From positions 1 to 53,730 of the forward strand of contig JAAETV010000533.1 in NCBI GenBank assembly GCA_024227975.1: a DNA stretch of 53,730 nt, in the 5' to 3' direction. Shown here one piece after another: positions 8,725 to 16,858 of this stretch. This stretch comes from Actinomycetes bacterium (GTDB lineage: Bacteria > Actinomycetota > Acidimicrobiia > Acidimicrobiales > SZUA-35). How positions within the stretch are numbered: the first letter of the stretch is position 1; each line of letters begins with the position of its first letter. The translations under genes were made by a program, and so were the position numbers. The notes under the pieces are model-generated. The model ran no database searches and had not been told where the DNA came from. It was given only the letters and a program-made list of their open reading frames with translations.

Positions 8725-10119
8725 ATGACCGACATCGAAGCATTCGTCGGAGCAGACGGGCGGGAAGCGCAGATCGCCGAGGTCGAGAAGCAGATCGAGG
8801 CCAACGGTGTGCTGTACCTGTATTGCCAGTTCGTCTCGGTCACCGGCCGGATCATGGGCAAGGGGATCCCGGCCAAGCACTTCGGCATGATCGCCCGCAA
8901 AGGGTTCCAACTCGTCTATGGCTCGACAGCCAACCTGTTCACCGATCGCCACGGCGACTACATCGGCTACGGCCCCGAGGCTCGGGAGTTGGTCGGTATC
9001 GCCGAGCCTGAGACATTCATGCAGCTCCCGTGGGACGCGAAGACGGCCAGGGTGTTCTGCACCCTGTTCCGGGGACGAGAGGAGGAGGTCGACGGTGGTG
9101 CTTTCCTCACCTCAGACTGCCGTGGCAACCTGAGGCGGATCCACAACGAGTTCGAGGCCAAGCACGGACTCCACCTGCGGGCCGGTTGCGAGCCCGAGAT
9201 GATGTGGCTGAAGCTAGACGGCAACGGTACGCCCACGGTCGAGGGCATGACCAAACCAAACTGCTATCACATCGACCAGTTCGCCGAGCTCCAGCCCCTG
9301 ATCCACAAGGTCATCGAGTACTGCGAGGCCATGGGCCTCGACATGATCCAGGGTGATCATGAGGACGCCCCCGGCCAGCTCGAGCTGAATTTCAACTTCG
9401 ACAGGGCCGAGCTGACTGCCGACCGGCTCACCACCTACCGGCAGGTGTGCAAGCAAGTCGGTCGGGAGCTCGGAGCCTTCCCGTGCTTCATGCCCAAGCC
9501 GTTCATGAACGTGTCGGCCAACGGCTGTCACCACAACATCTCCCTGTGGGAGGGTAACGAGAACAGGTTCATGCCCGAGGGCGACGACCCCCAGGTCCCG
9601 GGCAAGGTCGGGATGATGGCCATCGGTGGCATCATGGAGCACCTCCGGGCCCTAACCTGTCTGTCGTCGCCAACCGTGAACTCGTATCGAAGACTTTGGG
9701 ACACTGGCTTCTGGGCACCGGTCTTCGCCGACTGGGGCTTCCAGAACCGAACGACCGCCCTGCGGATCTCGGCTCCCGGACGCTTCGAGTACCGCTCGGT
9801 CGACTCGGCCGTCAACCCCTACCTGTCGCTCGCCGGCCTACTCAAGGCCATGGACGACGGCATCGACCGCGATCTCGACCCGGGCCCGCCCGAGGAGCGC
9901 AACATCTACGAGGCCATGGAGGCAGGCAAGGAAGTCAAGAAGATCCCCCTCACCCTTGGCGAGGCGCTAGAGGCGCTTGACGCCGATGAGGTGATCAAAA
10001 GCGCCCTCCCGGGTGAGATGTACAAGGTATTCGAGCACTACAAGCGGGACGAGTGGGAGCGCTTCCTCCACACCGTCACCGAGTGGGATGTCGAGGAGTA
10101 TCTCGACATCCTCCCCTGA
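8725..10119 (+). CDS. Glutamine synthetase-like amide ligase (type III/GlnT-like), module 1
   Basis: A 464-residue protein with the glutamine synthetase catalytic fold: beta-grasp-like N-terminal part (residues 20-125) and a catalytic barrel with CEPEMMW near residue 157, HEDAPGQLELNF near 212, a MPKPF-MNVSANGCHHNISLW segment and R-FEYRSVDSAVNPYL near 354. Such enzymes couple ATP cleavage to joining glutamate and ammonia or an amine. It is clearly diverged from the second copy at 22451, so the amine may differ. The ATG at 8725 has GGGGGAT upstream. It leads an apparent operon with an amidotransferase, GXGXG and FMN proteins, the parts of an N-methylglutamate-synthase-like enzyme. Gamma-glutamyl-amide formation from a methylated amine is the favoured role; plain glutamine synthesis is possible. 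Confidence 0.85.
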   Translation: MTDIEAFVGADGREAQIAEVEKQIEANGVLYLYCQFVSVTGRIMGKGIPAKHFGMIARKGFQLVYGSTANLFTDRHGDYIGYGPEARELVGIAEPETFMQLPWDAKTARVFCTLFRGREEEVDGGAFLTSDCRGNLRRIHNEFEAKHGLHLRAGCEPEMMWLKLDGNGTPTVEGMTKPNCYHIDQFAELQPLIHKVIEYCEAMGLDMIQGDHEDAPGQLELNFNFDRAELTADRLTTYRQVCKQVGRELGAFPCFMPKPFMNVSANGCHHNISLWEGNENRFMPEGDDPQVPGKVGMMAIGGIMEHLRALTCLSSPTVNSYRRLWDTGFWAPVFADWGFQNRTTALRISAPGRFEYRSVDSAVNPYLSLAGLLKAMDDGIDRDLDPGPPEERNIYEAMEAGKEVKKIPLTLGEALEALDADEVIKSALPGEMYKVFEHYKRDEWERFLHTVTEWDVEEYLDILP

Positions 10120-10138
10120 CCCCAAGGAGGTCTGAGCC

Positions 10139-11074
10139 ATGTGTGGACTCGCAGGAGTCATCCACCGAGACGGAACATCCGAGCTGGGCCGAGAGCTGGT
10201 GGCGATGCTCCAGTCGATGAAGCACCGCGGGCCGGACTCGACCGGCTACGCCCTGTACGGCCCGGCTGAGGAGGGGATGGTGGTCATCCGCTTCGTTCTG
10301 GCCGAGCCCAAAGAAGCGGCCCGAGCGTTCGGTATGGCCGAGCGGCTGGAGCGCAATAGGGCCGAGGTGGAGGCCCGGCTGGCCAAGATCGGGGCCGAGG
10401 TGGCCACCGTGACCAGCGAAACCGGCTACGCCTTTCGGGCCACCGCTCGCTACAGCGGTGAGCTGAAGCCCCTGGCGGACTACCTGGAGGATGTCCCGGG
10501 TTGTGAGGTGCTGTCGCTGGGGACGTCGCTCGAGATCATCAAGGACCTGGGTGACGCCGAGACCGTCGGCGAGGACTACCGCCTCGATGGATTCGTGGGC
10601 ACCCACGGGATAGGCCATGTTCGCATGGCGACCGAGTCCGACGTGGATCTGGCCTCGGCCCACCCCTATTGGGCCTACCCCTTCTCCGACATCGCTGTCG
10701 TCCACAACGGTCAGCTCACCAACTACCACCAGTGGCGGCGCCGCCTGGAGCGATCTGGTCACCGGTTCCAGTCGCTGTGCGACTCGGAGATCATCGCCGT
10801 GTACTTGGCCCAGCAGATGGAGGACGGCACCCCCCTGGAGGCGGCGATGAAGGAGAGCCTCGATGATCTCGACGGCGTCTTCACCTACTTCTGCGTAACC
10901 GCCAACGAGCTGGGGGTTGCGAAGGACGAGATGGCGGCCAAGCCGCTGGTGCTCTATGAGAGCGACGAGCTGGTCGCCGTCGGGAGCGAGGAGATCGCCA
11001 TAACCGCCCTCGTTGGCCGGGAAGTCGAAACCCGAGATCCGTATGAGCGCGAAGTTCTCGTGTGGGAGGTCTGA
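10139..11074 (+). CDS. Class II glutamine amidotransferase subunit (GlxB/MgsA-like), module 1
   Basis: A 311-residue Ntn-type glutaminase domain. It begins MCGLAGVIHRDG, so Cys2 would be the N-terminal nucleophile after Met removal. GPDSTGYALYG, GIGHVRMATES and FSDIAVVHNGQLTNY are the expected substrate-binding blocks. In this setting the protein would strip the amide (ammonia or an amine) from glutamine or a gamma-glutamyl amide and pass it to the FMN subunit. AAGGAGG lies at ideal spacing before the ATG, 19 bases after the preceding stop. The next gene is separated by an odd 120-bp stretch carrying a duplicated start site. Confidence 0.9.
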   Translation: MCGLAGVIHRDGTSELGRELVAMLQSMKHRGPDSTGYALYGPAEEGMVVIRFVLAEPKEAARAFGMAERLERNRAEVEARLAKIGAEVATVTSETGYAFRATARYSGELKPLADYLEDVPGCEVLSLGTSLEIIKDLGDAETVGEDYRLDGFVGTHGIGHVRMATESDVDLASAHPYWAYPFSDIAVVHNGQLTNYHQWRRRLERSGHRFQSLCDSEIIAVYLAQQMEDGTPLEAAMKESLDDLDGVFTYFCVTANELGVAKDEMAAKPLVLYESDELVAVGSEEIAITALVGREVETRDPYEREVLVWEV

Positions 11075-11207
11075 CATGGCTGGACTAGGCCGGAACGCCG
11101 GAGGCGTTCCTTCACGAGTATTCACTGGCAACTCTTCGGGTTGCTTGGGTGAAACGTCGTCCGCTGACACGTTCTCATGGACCAAGGAGGGATCATGGCT
11201 GGACTAG
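11075..11207 (+). repeat. Insert with hairpins, flanked by a 14-bp direct repeat that duplicates the next gene's start
   Basis: CATGGCTGGACTAG occurs at 11075-11088 and again at 11194-11207, where it is the true start of the GXGXG gene. The first copy sits directly after the amidotransferase stop, as an undisturbed operon junction would. Between them lie a 19-nt hairpin (11092-11110: GGAACGCC, loop GGA, GGCGTTCC) and a second bipartite stem (11121-11153: TTCAC/GTGAA outer, GCAAC/GTTGC inner). The layout looks like insertion of a small palindromic element with duplication of its target. The frame opened by the first ATG ends at 11207 after 43 codons and is unlikely to be a real protein. Confidence 0.6.
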
Positions 11208-11986
11208 CAGGAGAGTCCTCGGTTACCTACGACGCTCGGGGCCTGGTCGAGCCTGATGCCGTCATGCCCGACAACGCCGAGATCGACGGCACCAGGGCCC
11301 GGTTCGACGCACTGGACCTCTCCACCCGGCAGATCAACATGCTGCTCAGGAAGCTGCTCTTCGAGGACGGGATCGATGACGTCACGATCGTCAACCCTCG
11401 CTCGAAGCACTCGCTTGGGGTCGGCATCCTCACCCGGTGCAAGCTCCACTTCGAGGGCTCGCCCGGCTGGTTCGCAGTCGGCCTGATCGACGGGCCCGAG
11501 GTCCAGATCGACGGCCGGGTCGGGTGGTCGTGTGCCGAGAACATGATGTCGGGCACCGTGGTCGTCGAGAAGTCGGCCGGATCGCTAACCGGAGCTGGAC
11601 TGCGAGGTGGCGACCTTGTGGTGAAGGGCGATGTTGGGGCCAGGACCGGTATCGACCAGAAGGGCGGAGCCATCATCGTCATGGGCGATACTGGTATCAA
11701 CACCGGGTTCATGATGCAGCGGGGCCGCCAAGTCATCTGCGGCAACGCTGGCCACAACCTCGGCGACTCCATGTACGACGGCACGATCTATGTTGCCGGC
11801 ACCGTCGCCTCTCTTGGGGTCGACTGTGTGCCCGGCGAATGGACCGAGGCCGACGACGAGTTCCTGAATCGCAAGTTCTCTCTGTACGCGCTGGGTGATC
11901 CGCCGGGATTTCAGAAGTTCGTTTGCGGCAAGCAGCTCTACAACTACGACTCCCTCGAGCCGTCCGAGCGCAAGCTCGTCATCTGA
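11195..11986 (+). CDS. GXGXG-domain protein (GltB C-terminal-like; GlxC/MgsB-like), module 1
   Basis: A 263-residue protein with the right-handed beta-helix of the glutamate synthase alpha C-terminal domain, visible as regularly spaced Gly motifs (GRVGWSCAENMMSGTVVVE, TGAGLRGGDLVVKGDVGART, GGAIIVMGDTG, GHNLGDSMYDGTIYVAG). The region has a structural role in glutamate synthase, linking the glutaminase and FMN domains. The N-terminal 45 residues are extra relative to the module 2 copy (235 residues). AAGGAGGGAT lies just before the ATG at 11195. The gene follows the repeat insert, and its stop is 19 bases from the FMN gene. Confidence 0.88.
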   Translation: MAGLAGESSVTYDARGLVEPDAVMPDNAEIDGTRARFDALDLSTRQINMLLRKLLFEDGIDDVTIVNPRSKHSLGVGILTRCKLHFEGSPGWFAVGLIDGPEVQIDGRVGWSCAENMMSGTVVVEKSAGSLTGAGLRGGDLVVKGDVGARTGIDQKGGAIIVMGDTGINTGFMMQRGRQVICGNAGHNLGDSMYDGTIYVAGTVASLGVDCVPGEWTEADDEFLNRKFSLYALGDPPGFQKFVCGKQLYNYDSLEPSERKLVI

Positions 11987-12005
11987 TCGGGACAGGAAGG
12001 CACCC

Positions 12006-13469
12006 ATGGATCCGAACCCAATGGCCAAGACCCCCGAGGCACAGGCGGCCCAGGACGCGTTGCAAGCGAGCATGCGAGCCGTCAATACAGACACCGACGT
12101 CCTCGGCCAGAGCCAGATCTTCACCCCGACCGTCATCAACGACATTCATGTGAAGTCCGAGCTCGGCCGCTACCGAATGCGCGGCTTCTCGATCTTCAAG
12201 AAGATGCCGCATTGGGACGAGCTGGTGTTCCTCCCGGGAACCCTTACCCGGTTCGTCATCGAGGGCTACCGGGAGAAGTGCGAGACCAAGACCGTGCTCG
12301 GCGCCCGTTTCGCCAAGAAACCACTCGAGCTCGATATCCCCGTGTACATCACCGGGATGAGCTTCGGATCTCTGTCGATCGAGGCCAAGATGGCACTGGC
12401 CAAGGGAGCGTCGATGGCCGGCACAGCCACTTGCTCGGGTGAGGGCGGCATGATTCCACCCGAGCGCGATCTGTCGACCAAGTGGCTCTACCAGGTGATC
12501 CAGAGCCGTTACGGTTTCAATCCCCACCACCTGATGCTGGCCGACGGCATCGAGTTCTTCATCGGCCAGGGGTGCAAGGTCGGCCTCGGTGGCCACCTCA
12601 TGGGCCAGAAGGTGACCGAGCAGGTAGCCGAGATGCGGTCGCTCCCGGCCGGGATCGATCAGCGCTCACCGGCTCGCCACCCCGACTGGCTCGGTCCCGA
12701 CGATCTGTCGCTCAAGATACAGGAGATCCGGGAGGCCACTGACTACCAGGTCCCGATCCAGCTCAAGCTGGGGGCGTCGCGGGTATATGACGACGTCCGT
12801 ATGGCGGCCAAGTGCGGGCCTGACTCGATCTACCTCGACGGTGGTGAGGGTGGTACCGGGGCTGGCCCCCACCTGGCAACCGAGGAGACCGGCATCCCGC
12901 TGATGGCTGCCATCCCCGAGGCTCGCCGGGCCCTGGAAGATGTCGGCTTGGCCGACGAGATCGACCTGGTCGTGGCGGGGGGGATTCGCAACGGCGGCGA
13001 TGTCGCCAAGTGCATAGCCTTGGGGGCCAAGGCGGTGGCTATCGGCTCGTCGGCCCTGATGGCGCTCAACTGCAACAAGGAGATCCCCGGCGTCACCGAC
13101 TATGAGGGCACGGTTGGCGTCCCTGCTGGTCAGTGCTACCACTGCCACACCGGTCGGTGCCCAGTCGGCGTCGCCACCCAGGACGTAGAGCTGCGCAAGC
13201 GCCTCAATGTCGACGACGCGGCGCTGCGGATCTACAACTTTCTGATCACGCTGACCATGGAGGTGCAGATGTTGGCCCGGGCCTGCGGCAAGACTGACAT
13301 CCACTCGCTCGAACCCGAGGATCTAGCTGCTCTGACCACCGAAGCGTCGGCCATGGCCAAGGTTCCCCTATGCGGCACCGACTACATCCCCGGTGTCACC
13401 GAGCAGAACGCCGTCGACGAGATGCGGGAGATGTTCACCAAGTATGTCATCAACCAAGGAGGGGCATGA
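12006..13469 (+). CDS. FMN-binding glutamate-synthase-like subunit with three-cysteine motif (GlxD/MgsC-like), module 1
   Basis: A 487-residue TIM-barrel protein of the glutamate synthase FMN domain family. Visible blocks are ITGMSFGSLSIEAKMALAKG, GEGGMIPPER, GQGCKVGLGGHLMGQKV, SIYLDGGEGGTGAGP and VAGGIRNGGDVAKCIALGA (phosphate-binding loop). Near the end, C377-x2-C380-x4-C385 followed by PVGVATQD corresponds to the Cys-rich [3Fe-4S] ligand region of glutamate synthases, with slightly different spacing. The module 2 copy lacks these cysteines. The subunit would condense the released amine or ammonia with a keto or amino acid at FMN. AGGAAGG precedes the ATG; the next gene overlaps by 4 bp (ATGA). 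Confidence 0.9.
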   Translation: MDPNPMAKTPEAQAAQDALQASMRAVNTDTDVLGQSQIFTPTVINDIHVKSELGRYRMRGFSIFKKMPHWDELVFLPGTLTRFVIEGYREKCETKTVLGARFAKKPLELDIPVYITGMSFGSLSIEAKMALAKGASMAGTATCSGEGGMIPPERDLSTKWLYQVIQSRYGFNPHHLMLADGIEFFIGQGCKVGLGGHLMGQKVTEQVAEMRSLPAGIDQRSPARHPDWLGPDDLSLKIQEIREATDYQVPIQLKLGASRVYDDVRMAAKCGPDSIYLDGGEGGTGAGPHLATEETGIPLMAAIPEARRALEDVGLADEIDLVVAGGIRNGGDVAKCIALGAKAVAIGSSALMALNCNKEIPGVTDYEGTVGVPAGQCYHCHTGRCPVGVATQDVELRKRLNVDDAALRIYNFLITLTMEVQMLARACGKTDIHSLEPEDLAALTTEASAMAKVPLCGTDYIPGVTEQNAVDEMREMFTKYVINQGGA

Positions 13470-13921
13470 TGGTCACCGCAGGCGATGGAACCGCCGACAC
13501 CGGGTTCCGCACGATCTCGATCGACGCCGAGCAGCTTGCCGGTCGCTCCTTCGACTACCAGCACGACATCTCCCTGGTGGAGGACATCGACCTCATCGCC
13601 GCAACCCCTGGTGACGATCTCAACTGGCTCGAGGACATCGAGCTACTCGAAGAGGACGACGTTCCTGCGGTGTTCGACCGCAACTCGAACTCGTTCATCA
13701 AGATCTACTTCGATATCCCCGAGGGGAGGGAGAACGAGATCGCCCGCAAGGTCCTGATCAAGCACCTGATTGATGGCAACTCATACGGCATCGGGCTCAA
13801 GTCGGTCCACTGCAAGTTCCCCCAGGCTGATCTGGGGCCGTGGGTCGACAACCCGGCGACCGTCGGCACCGACTGGAAGCAGCCTGTGCTCGAAGGCTGG
13901 GAACCACCGGCCACCCACTGA
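13466..13921 (+). CDS. Protein of unknown function between FMN and FAD enzymes of module 1
   Basis: A 151-residue soluble protein; no family recognised. It is acidic in the first half (residues 30-65 carry runs of Asp and Glu such as WLEDIELLEEDDVP) and has a more conserved-looking core after residue 70 (SFIKIYFDIPEGRENEIARK, then SVHCKF-PQADLGPW). Its start overlaps the FMN gene stop (ATGATG; either Met can be used) and the FAD oxidoreductase follows 43 bases later, so all three are very likely co-translated. A role as an accessory or docking subunit joining the FMN and FAD proteins is possible but is inference. No cofactor motif is seen. Confidence 0.75.
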   Translation: MMVTAGDGTADTGFRTISIDAEQLAGRSFDYQHDISLVEDIDLIAATPGDDLNWLEDIELLEEDDVPAVFDRNSNSFIKIYFDIPEGRENEIARKVLIKHLIDGNSYGIGLKSVHCKFPQADLGPWVDNPATVGTDWKQPVLEGWEPPATH

Positions 13922-13964
13922 ATCGGAGCGCCCCTCCGTCCGGGTTCATGAAGGAGAACACGAC

Positions 13965-15302
13965 ATGACCACCCTTCCCCCCTCGGCTCGCTATGTCATC
14001 GTCGGTGGTGGCATCCACGGGCTGTCGACGGCCTGGCATCTGGCCAAGGAGATCGGTTCCGGCGTTGATGTCGTGGTCTTGGAGAAAGGCTCGCACATTG
14101 GCTCGGGGGCCAGCGGCATCGCCTGTGGCGTGATCCGCAACAACTACTTCCAGCCCGCGATGCGGGAGCTGATGGCCTACTCGGTGAGGGTGTGGGAGTC
14201 GGATCCCGAGGCCTTCTCCTACCATCCGGTCGGTTACCTACAAATCAGCCACGAAGGCATGCACGATGACGTGGCAACGATCTACGGCCAGCAGCAGGCC
14301 ATCGGCTACGAGTCGAGCTTCATCGAAGGGGCCGATACCTGCCAGCGGTACATGGAGGGCATCTTCCTCGACTGGCAGGCCAAGGGCATCACATCCGTCC
14401 TTCACGAGAAGAAGGGTGGCTACGCCAACAATATGCGGTCGCTCGAGGGGCTGAAGGCCAAGTGCCTGGAGCACGGCGTCTCGATAATTTTTGACGTGAA
14501 GGTGGAGGAGCTGACCACCGACAGCGAACCGGGGCCGGGCGCCGCGGTCACGGCTGTGGTCACCGATCAGGGCAGCATCGCCTGCGACAATGTGGTGGTC
14601 GCCGTCGGGCCCTGGGTCCAGAGCTTCTGGTCGATGCTCGATCTGCCGACCGACACCTCAATGAGGGGGCCGGACGGGACGCTCTACCGCCGTCCGACAT
14701 GGACATACTGGGCGCTTCAGGAGGGAACCCTCGGTGTCGACCCCCGCTACTTGGTCGACAACGAAGGCAACATGCCTCCCGTCGTCCACATCGACACCGA
14801 CGCACCGCTCTACGACGACAACGGCGACCTGGTCACCGAGGAACCGTGGGGTATCTACTACAAGCCGGACTTCTATTTCGGTGGCGTCCAGGGCGGTTAC
14901 ATGCCCTACATCGTCGACAAGCCGGCCAGCGAAGTCGCGGTCGACCCCTATGGCCCGGCGTCTCCGGACTTCGTCGTCGGTGGGGACTTCTACCGCACCT
15001 GGACCGCGGCCCTGGCCCACTGCCAGAAGCGGTTCGAGGGTCAGTCTCACCTCATTCGGGAGGAGCCGTCAGGCGGTATCGGCAGCTTCTCGCCCGACAG
15101 CTTCCCCATTCTCGATACGTTCAACCAGAACGTGTTCTTCATCGCCGACTCAAACCACGGCTACAAGATGATCGGGGTCGGGGCGCTCGTGGCCAAGGAA
15201 GTCCTCGGCCAACCCCAAGCGCTGTTGGAGCCGTTCCGATATAGCCGCTACGCCGAAGGTAGGCTCCACCCCGTGAGCAACAGCCCCTATCCCTGGAGCT
15301 GA
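13965..15302 (+). CDS. FAD-dependent amine/amino-acid oxidoreductase (DAO family), module 1
   Basis: A 445-residue flavoprotein. The N-terminal Rossmann loop (YVIVGGGIHGLSTAWHLA, residues 8-25) and the following Glu in VVVLEKG bind FAD. The remainder follows the DAO fold of sarcosine oxidase beta subunit, dimethylglycine dehydrogenase and related enzymes, ending in a C-terminal FAD-contact block (FFIADSNHGYKMIGVGALVAKEV). Residues 270-345 hold an insertion rich in aromatic residues not typical of SoxB. AAGGAGA precedes the ATG. The position after the glutamate-synthase-like set suggests it oxidises the N-substituted amino acid made by module 1. It has no SoxA/D/G partners beside it, so it may act alone or with the 151-residue protein. 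Confidence 0.87.
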   Translation: MTTLPPSARYVIVGGGIHGLSTAWHLAKEIGSGVDVVVLEKGSHIGSGASGIACGVIRNNYFQPAMRELMAYSVRVWESDPEAFSYHPVGYLQISHEGMHDDVATIYGQQQAIGYESSFIEGADTCQRYMEGIFLDWQAKGITSVLHEKKGGYANNMRSLEGLKAKCLEHGVSIIFDVKVEELTTDSEPGPGAAVTAVVTDQGSIACDNVVVAVGPWVQSFWSMLDLPTDTSMRGPDGTLYRRPTWTYWALQEGTLGVDPRYLVDNEGNMPPVVHIDTDAPLYDDNGDLVTEEPWGIYYKPDFYFGGVQGGYMPYIVDKPASEVAVDPYGPASPDFVVGGDFYRTWTAALAHCQKRFEGQSHLIREEPSGGIGSFSPDSFPILDTFNQNVFFIADSNHGYKMIGVGALVAKEVLGQPQALLEPFRYSRYAEGRLHPVSNSPYPWS

Positions 15303-15317
15303 ACCGAGGGTTCGACG

Positions 15318-16091
15318 ATGGATGTAGCCGGCCTCTTGATCGACATCGACGGTGTCCTCACCGTGTCATGGGAGCCGATCGATGGCGCCGTTGAGGCGTT
15401 TGGTGTGCTGAGGGAACGGAGCATCCCCTTCCGGTTGGCGACGAACACCACCACCCGCACCAGGAACGACATCGCCGGGCTGCTGACCGGGGCCGGCTTC
15501 CCGGTGGAGGTCGACGAGATCCTCACCGCTCCCACTGCCACCGCCTCCTACCTGCGGGAGCACTGGCCCGACGCCCCCTGCTTCGTGCTGTCGAGTGGCG
15601 ACGTGCTGGATGATCTGGCTGGGGTGCGCGTCGTCGGTCTCGACGAAGTGGCCGACGTGGTGGTGCTAGGTGGGGCCGGCCTCGTCTACACCCACGATCA
15701 GCTGAATCACGCCTTCAACCTGCTCCTGGGGGGCGCCACCTTCGTCGCCATGCATCGCAACATGTACTGGCGTACAGCCCGGGGGCTGGAGCTGGATACC
15801 GGGGCCTACGTGATCGCGCTCGAGGCCACCACTGGCATTTCACCCGTGGTGATCGGGAAGCCCTCACCGTCGTTCTTCCAAGCGGCCCTGCACGATCTCG
15901 GTCTGCCGGCCCCTTCTGTGGCCATGGTTGGTGATGACGTTGAGAACGATGTGCTCGGTGCCCAGGCGGTGGGTATGCAGGGGGTGCTCGTCCGGACGGG
16001 CAAGTACCGGGAAGAGGCGGTGGTGGCTGCTGCCGGGGCGCCCGATCATATTGTCGACTCCTTCGCCGACCTCCTACCGCTGTTGGTCTGA
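15318..16091 (+). CDS. HAD-superfamily (class IIA) phosphatase, LHPP/NagD-like
   Basis: A 257-residue hydrolase. It has the HAD motif I IDIDGVL (nucleophile and acid aspartates in the first ten residues), motif II LATNTTTR near residue 41, and motif III/IV GKPSPSFFQAAL and MVGDDVENDVLGA. The large alpha/beta cap between motifs II and III marks class IIA, as in NagD, p-nitrophenyl phosphatases and LHPP. It removes phosphate from a small metabolite; which one is not evident. It begins 16 bases after the FAD oxidoreductase and probably ends the module 1 operon. The next gene is convergent with a 4-base gap. Confidence 0.88.
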   Translation: MDVAGLLIDIDGVLTVSWEPIDGAVEAFGVLRERSIPFRLATNTTTRTRNDIAGLLTGAGFPVEVDEILTAPTATASYLREHWPDAPCFVLSSGDVLDDLAGVRVVGLDEVADVVVLGGAGLVYTHDQLNHAFNLLLGGATFVAMHRNMYWRTARGLELDTGAYVIALEATTGISPVVIGKPSPSFFQAALHDLGLPAPSVAMVGDDVENDVLGAQAVGMQGVLVRTGKYREEAVVAAAGAPDHIVDSFADLLPLLV

Positions 16092-16095
16092 GGGG

Positions 16096-16494
16096 TCAGT
16101 TTGGAGTCGCTTCGGGCCGAGAGGCCATGATCGTTCGGGTGAGGTCAGCCAGCAGGAGAACGGTGGCGATGGCGAAGCCGATGGCAGTGATCCAGAGACC
16201 GAGACCGATGTCGGCTGCAGGGTTATCGTTGACCCGTACGGCATCGCGAACGGCAATCGCAGTTCCGAAGCCGACGGCGATCCAGGCGGGCCGGGCGCCG
16301 ATGAACGCCGCCCCGAGACCGATAACCCCGACGACGAGTGCCATGACGCCGTCGCCCTCCTCGATGCCGATTCTCGCCGAGCCGACTGCCTCAGTCCCGG
16401 CCGGTTCGATCCATGTCAAAAAGATGCCGACGATAGCCAGCCCGATACTCGCCATCGCCGCCATTCTCAACGGCGAGACGTCGCTTTGGATCAA
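16096..16494 (-). CDS. Small four-helix membrane protein, last gene of the amt operon
   Basis: About 132 residues with four hydrophobic segments (AAMASIGLAIVGIFLTW; GVMALVVGVIGLGAAFIG; PAWIAVGFGTAIAV; a GLGLWITAIGFAIATVLLL stretch). No family is recognised. I place the start at a TTG (16494) that overlaps the stop of the preceding 45-residue gene and has GGAGGCGG upstream; an ATG at 16464 would shorten it by 10 residues. With three other mini membrane proteins it follows amt on the same strand, so a role tied to ammonium or amine uptake is inferred. Confidence 0.65.
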   Translation of the reverse strand: MIQSDVSPLRMAAMASIGLAIVGIFLTWIEPAGTEAVGSARIGIEEGDGVMALVVGVIGLGAAFIGARPAWIAVGFGTAIAVRDAVRVNDNPAADIGLGLWITAIGFAIATVLLLADLTRTIMASRPEATPN

Positions 16495-16628
16495 AGACCG
16501 CCGCCTCCAACGGTCTGGATGGCGATGAGCACGAAGATGATGCACACCGCGCAGATGCCCCACAGGGCCAGCTCGAACGTGCGGGAGTGGCGTTGGTTCT
16601 TGCCGAACTCGATCTGCTTGCCAGCCAT
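16491..16628 (-). CDS. Single-span membrane microprotein (45 aa) downstream of amt
   Basis: A 45-residue peptide: a basic, polar N-terminus (MAGKQIEFGKNQRHSR) followed by one hydrophobic helix (ALWGICAVCIIFVLIAIQTV) and a Gly tail. By the positive-inside rule the N-terminus faces the cytoplasm. It starts 2 bases after the stop of the previous small gene and its own stop overlaps the start of the next, which is strong evidence that it is translated. No known family is recognised. Confidence 0.7.
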   Translation of the reverse strand: MAGKQIEFGKNQRHSRTFELALWGICAVCIIFVLIAIQTVGGGGL

Positions 16629-16630
16629 GA

Positions 16631-16852
16631 TCAGTTGATCCCCTCTTCGCGAATCCGAGCGGCGTGCTCGTTGAGTCGTGCGTTTTCTGTGACGACGAAG
16701 GTGACCATGACCGCGAGCATGAAGATGATGCCCAGTATCGTCAAGAAGATCGTGGCGGCGTTGCCCCCTGGTCCGAAGGTGAAGTAGCCCTCCCCGTTCT
16801 CCATGGCGGCGGTAGTCGCCTCCTCCCATGAATCGTATGGGAACGAATCCAC
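16631..16852 (-). CDS. Single-span membrane microprotein (73 aa) downstream of amt
   Basis: A 73-residue peptide with an acidic and aromatic N-terminal part (residues 1-32, likely outside), one hydrophobic helix (TIFLTILGIIFMLAVMVTFVV, about residues 34-54) and a charged cytoplasmic tail. It uses a GTG start at 16852 with GGGGTGAG upstream, 6 bases after the preceding small gene. Unknown family. Membership of the amt operon is clear from spacing. Confidence 0.7.
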   Translation of the reverse strand: MDSFPYDSWEEATTAAMENGEGYFTFGPGGNAATIFLTILGIIFMLAVMVTFVVTENARLNEHAARIREEGIN

Positions 16853-16858
16853 GTCAGC

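Noticed and set aside
10076..11185. Long minus-strand open frame over the amidotransferase gene
   Set aside because: It shadows a strongly recognised glutaminase gene with a good ribosome site and carries no family motif.
11076..11207. 43-codon open frame starting at the duplicated ATG
   Set aside because: It arises from the duplicated start of the next gene and crosses two hairpins; no ribosome site of its own beyond GGAGG of the upstream gene end.
16587..16787. Plus-strand open frame over the small membrane genes
   Set aside because: The minus-strand frames have good starts, overlaps and clear transmembrane helices, while this one has none.
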